Below, piece after piece: positions 57,664 to 64,000 of a DNA stretch of 64,000 nt. The position numbers were made by a program, and so were the translations under genes. Below the pieces are notes generated by a model, which did no database searches, had not been told where the DNA came from, and worked only from the letters and a program-made list of their open reading frames with translations. The stretch comes from Tigriopus japonicus (taxonomy: Eukaryota > Arthropoda > Copepoda > Harpacticoida > Harpacticidae), in NCBI GenBank assembly GCA_010645155.1, contig CM021318.1, positions 526,411 through 590,410 of the forward strand, read 5' to 3'. Position 1 is the stretch's first letter, and each line of letters starts with the position of its first letter.

Positions 57664-60010
57664 TAACCAAATATGATGATGATTCCATAATGTTTAAGAT
57701 TTTCTTTCTACAGGACAGCAGTTAAAGTGATGGCAAATGCTTTCACATCCTGACGTCATACACGGGAACATATTCGGAAACCTGGTTCTCCTTGTAAAAT
57801 CCAGGATCTTTAAGCAAAGTTCCAAAGGTCAAAGAAGTATTGGTGTTGGTCCATGAATCGGTTACAGAAAGCACCAACCACCGGAAAATCGCTTGAAGAA
57901 GGTGCTCATATTTAAAGATGATAATAATGACTCTTGACATCGAACATTGAAATATTGAAAAAAAATGACCTTCATCTTGATTGCACCAGGTCCTTGGCCA
58001 GAATCAATTTGAAATTATCGTTCCACTTTTTGGAACTCATATCCTGTGCATGAATGGATTCATCGACATGGATCTGATTTACAAATAGGATGTCAGCAGA
58101 ACAACATCTCATATGAAACAAAACGATTTCCGTCACTTGAACGCCAAAAGAGTCGGAACAAGCTCGCGTCTTCCCAATTCCCCAATTTGACTTCAGTGGT
58201 GAATTCTAAATGTCAACGGGGTAAGTAAAAACGGCTTTAAGACTTAAGATTTGAAATCATGTTGAGGAACCCGCTTTTGAGACGGAAATGATTTCCTCAC
58301 CTTTCCTGGAAACCACTTCCGTACCTAAAGTCAAAAAAATATTTTTCGCCCTTGGTTGATACGGAAAGAGAAGAAAAACTTATAAATGTTCCTTAATCCT
58401 GCGCTTTGTCCATTTATGAGGCTCGTTCATTCTTGCATTTACAATTGAGATTCATACAGGAAGAGAAATTGATGAAGGCATCATTTTGAATATGTCAGAA
58501 CATATTCCAGGAACTGTAAACTTGGAGAACGAATCGCTTCAGCCGAGAAAATGAGTCGCCAAACCATGTTTTTTTTGCAAGTTCAAAGCATTTCCGATCT
58601 TCAAAACGCCAAACACGATGAGTAAGGGTTTCGTAGAACCCCGTGTCTTTATGCGGGTGAGCCCCGCCCACTTTGGGTGTGGAAGCACATGCATGGCAGG
58701 TGTTTGGAATGGACTTGTAAAATTGGGTGGGGTGCAACGGAAGGCCAAAAATTGCAATAGAGGGCGGACCGTTTGTTTAGCCGTGAGTTTTGCTTTGTTA
58801 TCTTAGTTGCGTATGATTTCTCAGAGCTCTTGAAAGTACAGTCGGGCTTCGATTTAAGGGTCTTTTTAATCTTTTTAACTCTAAAAATCAATAACTCTCG
58901 TCTGCTTCTGCTTCTCTCTCACCTCAGCAAGGGGCATAGTGTTTGAACTGTAAATGAGGCCGTGGAATATACAGTATACAAAGCCCTCCACGCTAACGTC
59001 TTTCCCTTGCTCTAGAAAAAAAAGTTCAAAACCTTTGCCACACACTCAAAGCCCCTCAAGGTTTTTGATATTGGTCATGCTTAATCTCTTGTTCAATCTG
59101 ACCAGGTTCATCCCCTACCACGTGATAATCTTGAAAGATTTTGCTCGTAAAAGAACCCAAAATCCCTTGAATCTAAGCATTGAAAACTGCCTGAATTCAT
59201 AAAATCTTGACCATTTATGTGTATTGCAAAATTGTTCAGCCCGGAAAAAAAATCCCTTAAATCGAGAAGTGTGGTTGCTTTGTATCCTTTGTAAAATCAC
59301 TTTGATTGCGTAAAGTATCCACGAGATGGGATTTTGCCCTAAGGAAAAAATCTGAAATTAGTGATAGAAATGCAAATATTTCTTCATTCCATGACTTGCC
59401 TTCACTATGGATGGATGATATCAACCTTGGTTGTGAAGATTTCAGCTCTAAATGTTCAGCCCCATTTTTAGCAAAAAGGAGACAGAACAACACGTACATT
59501 TGGGCTTTAACTGTTAAATCTTGACCACTTTTCCAGATTAGTTCCCTTAACAGTGACCTCAACGACGTTTACTTTGACCTCTTCCACAAACATCGATCTT
59601 GAGTAAATCTGAAAAGCCCTAATTTCTTGACCCGATCTTTGGATCTTTGAATCCCACTGATTCCTGGTCAATTCGGATTCGCGATTTCAATTGCCACAAG
59701 TTTCAATGTCGTTACTAGTTTATTGGCTCAGAAATGTATAACAACCTTTATTTCTTATATCATCTAGTACGCCATTATTAGCGAGTGTGAATAGGGATGT
59801 TTCGGTAGTCTGAAAGTGGTTCTTTCTTCCGTCTTTACGTAGTACCTCTTATTACTCGATTAAGATAGTTGGTGGAAACACAACATCAGATTGACAAGTT
59901 CTTTCATAAAACGACAAATCCACAGAGAAGAGACGACTTTCGTTTTCGGGGAGGCCCTCTAAATTTATGTGGGGACGGTGAATAATGTTAACAGGATCAA
60001 GTGGTTCTTG
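57664..60010. other. Non-coding, no gene seen
   Basis: About 2.3 kb. Frames at 58046-58228 (plus), 58495-58891 (minus) and 59257-59562 (minus) have no recognised motif. Confidence 0.4.
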
Positions 60011-60019
60011 TAGGTAGTA

Positions 60020-60115
60020 GCAATTATTATAATTATTAGGATAATGGAAATGATGATGATAATAATAATGATAGTAGGAGTAATAGTAGTAGTGATATTA
60101 CATGTCATACATCTA
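60020..60115. repeat. Imperfect AT-rich trinucleotide repeat
   Basis: Interrupted ATT/GAT/AGT triplets, TAATAATAATGATAGTAGG-like. Isoleucine-rich frames on the minus strand are by-products. Confidence 0.8.
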
Positions 60116-62413
60116 TTATTATGCTGTTTATGATATTGATGTCGAAATGCTCGTTGGGATGAGTCTGATGGCCAGAACGTAGACGGGAACGTTAGAAAAA
60201 AGAGTTTTTGGGAAGTAAAATCGGGGCGGAACATATTAATCCAGCCAAGGGAAATTTATACCAATCTAGTGTGGATCTTGGAAAGTAGGAAAGTCATGAA
60301 AAGTAATGTAGATATTTGAAGATACTCCAGCCAGATATGAAAAGGTAAATCGGTGAAAATTGAGAGCTTTAAGAAGGACGATGAGCATCTCCTTTCCTGA
60401 TCTTTTTTTTCAGGACCCAGTTACACTTTTTTTCAAGTTTGCTTCTCGGATCCAAAAAAACGGTCATCATTTGCACAATAAACAATTAGATGACTATCAA
60501 ATGGGAGAAAGAAGTGGCATCGGGATTTTGGTTGTGAAACCAGTGAACTAGAGAAAGGACCTTAAAGAATTCCAAATTATGTCATTTTGACAAAGGCACT
60601 TGATGAATGTTATCGGGTCTTGAAAAAGATGCAATATTTCACGAACACGCACTAGATTGGATGAATAAAATTCGAATTTCCAACAGAAACAAAGTGTGTC
60701 AAAAGGAGGATCCCTTCAGTTTTCCATTATTCCCTAAATTTGTTTTAAAAAAAGTCAGTGTTTTCCAAATGGAAGTGTGAGGCAAAAGTACCGTCCATTG
60801 CGTCTTTAACATATTTTGGCGCAAGACAATGGTCTTAAATATTTAAAATCAAATTTCATGAAGGGAAGATCCTGGTAACAAAAGATGACGTTTTCCTTGG
60901 ACAGGAAAGACCAAAAAATATTAATTGGACTGTTTTTTGCATTCAGATGACTTCCCAAGTTTATCATATATATATATATATATATATGACATATTTGTTG
61001 AGTCCCAGATAAAATTAGTCATTTTCTAAAAAGTACGCATTTTTTTCCGCAACAATCCCCAATTTTACCGTGATAAATGAATGTATTGTTGTGTCTTCAT
61101 GGAAAAGTAAAGATTTAAAAAATACTGGCTGGAAAAATTTATCATTAATGTGCGTTTTTGAGAAAAATTCGAATTTTGACCACCTGAGCCAATGAGTTTT
61201 CTAACATTGCATCATTTATTATTCTAGACTCGGCAAAGAAAGAGGAGAGAAAGAAGCGACGAAAAGTCAAAATTGTTGGGAAAGTGGAGGGCAGGGTTTT
61301 GACGGTATGAAATGGAAATGTTATTTACACGTGAAAAAAATGAGGATTTTAAAGTATCTTTGGAAACAATTTCAGTCACCAGTCCAAGATTCGAAATTAA
61401 TAGAAATTTAGTTTCACCAGGATAAGATTCATATTGTTTGTTGTTGACTTTATCTCTAGGAGGAAAAAAACGGTTTGATGACTGCACAATCAAATGAAAT
61501 AAAAAATAACAGAATGATCACAAGCTCAGAATCCAGTCATTCAAGGGAATATGGAATTGGTTCAATGATGCAATTGGCGCCCAAGCACAGAAAATTGAGA
61601 TCTTTGACTGGTTCGAATCAGTCGAACAGAAAAAGCCAAGTCAGAAAAGAAAAGATTTGCAATTTTGACAATAATTTTGCTATTATAAACTGTCATCTGT
61701 TAATGGCCCGTCTCAGTCCTGGTGGCTTTTGCTCTAGATAGGAATAGGAATTTCGTGTTTCATTTCTCGGCTAATAGTTGATTGAAAATCAGTTTGCAAA
61801 TTTTGGCCACCCTCGCAACCTTCGAGTGTTATCTGATTAGTAACTAAAAGTTATCAAATCATAGGCTAACCAAGGTTTATTTTGGGTGACCAAAATGTAA
61901 ATAGGAACGAATTGGTTGTTAACACAGGAACTAGGGAAACTGCAATATAATGTGTTTCATTTGCACAGGTTTTGGCATTGGTTATAGGAACATAGGTTCG
62001 ATTGGGGTTGGCTTCTTAATTAAAGAATTAAGACTAAAGAGGGAGACTGAAAAATTGAAGATAAATTTTGACTTTTTCAAAGCGTTGGACTTTGTCCACC
62101 CATCAATGTTTGTCTGTCTTGGGGAAGTATCAATCAACGGCACAGTTGAGGTCTCTGAAGCGTCTCAGTCAAGTCATTGCGAGACATTGGGAGAAGGACT
62201 CTAGTGGGTCAGAACATCATGAAAGGTACGCCAATAATTGGGATGGTATACAAAGAACAACAATTTTCTCAACAACGAAATCACAATTTACTAGGATTGA
62301 GCTGCACGGAGGCGGGTTTCCGTAACCGGATCTGGCCAGGTTGGATTATGCTGGATTACTTTCAGACCATGATTTGGTAGGGATATGCCTTCTGTGTATA
62401 TGCTTTCACAAGG
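60116..62413. other. Non-coding, includes (AT)n and 3' flank of zinc-finger gene
   Basis: No gene recognised. A (TA)n tract of about 24 bp lies at 60967-60990. A minus-strand AATAAA at about 61886 could serve the zinc-finger gene, but at 530 bp from the stop this is speculative. Confidence 0.4.
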
Positions 62414-64000
62414 TTAGTTCACCCCAACATTCTGAGTGGGCTTTGAAGATGGATGCGATGGCGCATTTCCATGGTTGAGAGGTCCTCCTGCCCCCACCCC
62501 AGTGGATGCAGCCAAGGAGGCGAGCTTTGATATGTGGTTTGTCATGTCCGGGGGAGGGTCTGACGATAACAAGACAGGTTGTGGGGGTAGGTGCATGTGG
62601 AATCCGGAGGGATCATTCGAGTCACTCTCGCCATTGGCCAGGGAGCTTTGAGGAGTGGAGGGCGTGTCAAGAGCGGACGAGGACATAAACTGATGTTGGT
62701 TGTGATACGGGTTGATGCCTGGCTGCGGGACTGACCCTGGGATCGAGTCCAAGGACGATTGGGGTGTGGGAATGCCGGAGGAATAGTTGTGAGGGGACGT
62801 CACCGGCGGAGTCAGGGATGTGGCAGGAATGTACTCAGGAGTGGAATTGTTGAACTTCAAGTGTTGCTTGATACTGCAGATGTCGTCCTCGTCCCATTCG
62901 AGTCCCAGATTTCCATGAGTTTGCTTGACGTGGGCTAGCATGGACGACTTGAATGCAAACTTTTTCCCACATTGCGAGCAAGGGTAGGGTTTTTCCTTTG
63001 TATGCGTTTTGACGTGGGCATCCAAATTACCTTTCTGAGTGAAGCGCTTATCACAGAATGAGCACAGATAGGGCTTCTCCCCTGTGTGGAGTCGGATGTG
63101 GGTGATGAGATTACATTTCTGAGAGAACCGCTTCTCACATACTTCACATGAGTACGGACGGTGGGATTTCAGATGCTCCTCCAAGCCTGTCTTGTCATCA
63201 AACTGGACCTCACACAAGTTGCAATACAGGTCTGGGTTAACCCCCGGTGGGCATGCCTTCTCTTCTCCACCCCCCTTGTCAGGGGGACGGTCATTGGCTA
63301 AAAAATGACTCGACGTGGGTGATGAACTCGAAGGAATTGTGTCCCCAGACGAGGACATTGAGGGAGGTGGCCGACCAAGACCCGGCGAATACAACCCAGG
63401 TGGGTATTGACCTTGTTGGTTGGGACTGGAGCTCCCGCCACCAATGCTGCCAGGATGACTTTGCGGTGGAGTCATATCAAAAGAACCTTGTTGGCTGGGA
63501 TCATGGCCAGGATTGAAAGGAGGGCCACTCATTTCACCCATGTGAGGGGGAGGGTATCCCATGAATCTTTGGTTGTAAGAAGTATGCGGGGGACCTCCAC
63601 CGGCCACCAGCATTCCCCCATAAGGACCCCCGGGACCTTGAGGTAGTGGGTGTTGTGATTGCATGCGAGATGAGTCGTCAAATGGTTGGGACATCAAAGG
63701 GCCAGGATTCAAGAGTGAAGGTGACGATTGAGGAGGAGATTGTGGATGGAGGGACGGTGCAGACACGTCAGTGGGGGGCATTCTTGGCGAGGCCAGATCA
63801 GGAGGGATACCACTCATTCCAGCCCCAGGTTGCGGCGCATTGTTTTTCTCACACTTACGCAAGTGCACTTGAAGTACATTTGGTAGCATGAATCCCTTGC
63901 CACAATTGTGACAAGAGTAGGGCCGCTCACCATTGTGTGATCTTCTATGCACTCTTACGTACCAAGCCGTAGAAAATCGCTTTTGGCATATTTCACAGGT
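62414..64000 (-). CDS. C2H2 zinc-finger transcription-factor-like protein, C-terminal part
   Basis: The minus frame is open from the window edge to TAA at 62416-62414: 528 visible residues, 5' end outside the window. Counting from the edge, finger 1 is a perfect C2H2 (C2, C5, H18, H22). Finger 2 is C2HC (C30, C33, H46, C50). A Pro/Ser/Gly-rich linker of about 200 residues follows. Then come four closely spaced fingers: CNLCEVQF (260-280), CEVCEKRFSQKCNLITHIRL (285-305), CSFCDKRFTQKGNLDAHVKT (313-333) and CSQCGKKFAFKSSMLAHVKQ (341-362). HTGEKPY and HTKEKPY linkers join them, as in sequence-specific DNA-binding Krueppel-type proteins. The C-terminus is Ser/Pro/Gln-rich, a possible regulatory region, ending GVN. 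GC content is higher than the surroundings, as for real coding. No orthologue is named with confidence. Confidence 0.93.
   Translation of the reverse strand, partial: TCEICQKRFSTAWYVRVHRRSHNGERPYSCHNCGKGFMLPNVLQVHLRKCEKNNAPQPGAGMSGIPPDLASPRMPPTDVSAPSLHPQSPPQSSPSLLNPGPLMSQPFDDSSRMQSQHPLPQGPGGPYGGMLVAGGGPPHTSYNQRFMGYPPPHMGEMSGPPFNPGHDPSQQGSFDMTPPQSHPGSIGGGSSSPNQQGQYPPGLYSPGLGRPPPSMSSSGDTIPSSSSPTSSHFLANDRPPDKGGGEEKACPPGVNPDLYCNLCEVQFDDKTGLEEHLKSHRPYSCEVCEKRFSQKCNLITHIRLHTGEKPYLCSFCDKRFTQKGNLDAHVKTHTKEKPYPCSQCGKKFAFKSSMLAHVKQTHGNLGLEWDEDDICSIKQHLKFNNSTPEYIPATSLTPPVTSPHNYSSGIPTPQSSLDSIPGSVPQPGINPYHNQHQFMSSSALDTPSTPQSSLANGESDSNDPSGFHMHLPPQPVLLSSDPPPDMTNHISKLASLAASTGVGAGGPLNHGNAPSHPSSKPTQNVGVN

Noticed and set aside
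57225..57666. ORFs spanning the N gap
   Set aside because: The frame through unknown bases is meaningless.

Overview
This is a 64 kb piece of an animal nuclear genome. The evidence is spliced genes with GT..AG introns, an AT-rich background, microsatellites, tRNA-headed SINE-like units, non-LTR retrotransposon tails and many terminal-inverted-repeat (TIR) DNA elements. The style fits an arthropod, perhaps a crustacean, but nothing seen fixes the species. The window contains one assembly gap, 57302-57529.

Four protein-coding loci can be supported. (1) A plus-strand patched/sterol-sensing-domain membrane protein (RND superfamily) has eight phase-compatible exons between 10247 and 17942. Only its N-terminal half, about 621 residues, was found. 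Its first extracellular loop carries a polybasic convertase-like site, four N-glycosylation sequons and an unusual acidic tyrosine-rich tract. (2) A small minus-strand coiled-coil protein (18958-19443, two exons) has three tandem 33-bp coding repeats. (3) A two-exon plus-strand zinc-finger-like protein (43635-44649) has an acidic stretch. (4) The 3' part of a minus-strand C2H2 zinc-finger transcription-factor-like gene (62414-64000) runs off the right edge.

The rest is introns or intergenic DNA rich in mobile elements. Main items are: three copies of a short hAT-like MITE (2.3, 40.8 and 55.6 kb); a tRNA-headed SINE-like unit at 7.3 kb and a second tRNA-like head at 52 kb; an inverted duplication holding a shared mini-ORF (19.6-20.3 kb); two abutting TIR elements in opposite orientation (21.35-24.0 kb); a near-perfect hairpin MITE flanked by TTA (35 kb); five 5'-truncated tails of one LINE family; two foldbacks (45.3-46.75 kb); an 840-bp hAT-like element with an exact 8-bp target duplication (47.0-47.84 kb) and a damaged inverted relative with a nested insertion (56 kb); a TA-flanked palindrome (50.5 kb); and two roughly 1.15-kb TIR elements whose ends carry arrays of short subterminal repeats (42-43.2 and 53-54.1 kb).

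The four genes show no operon-like or pathway relationship. The most unusual content is the decorated extracellular loop of the patched-like protein and the density of inverted-repeat elements, two of which hold short reading frames shared between diverged copies. All calls come from reading the sequence by eye; no database or folding search was run.
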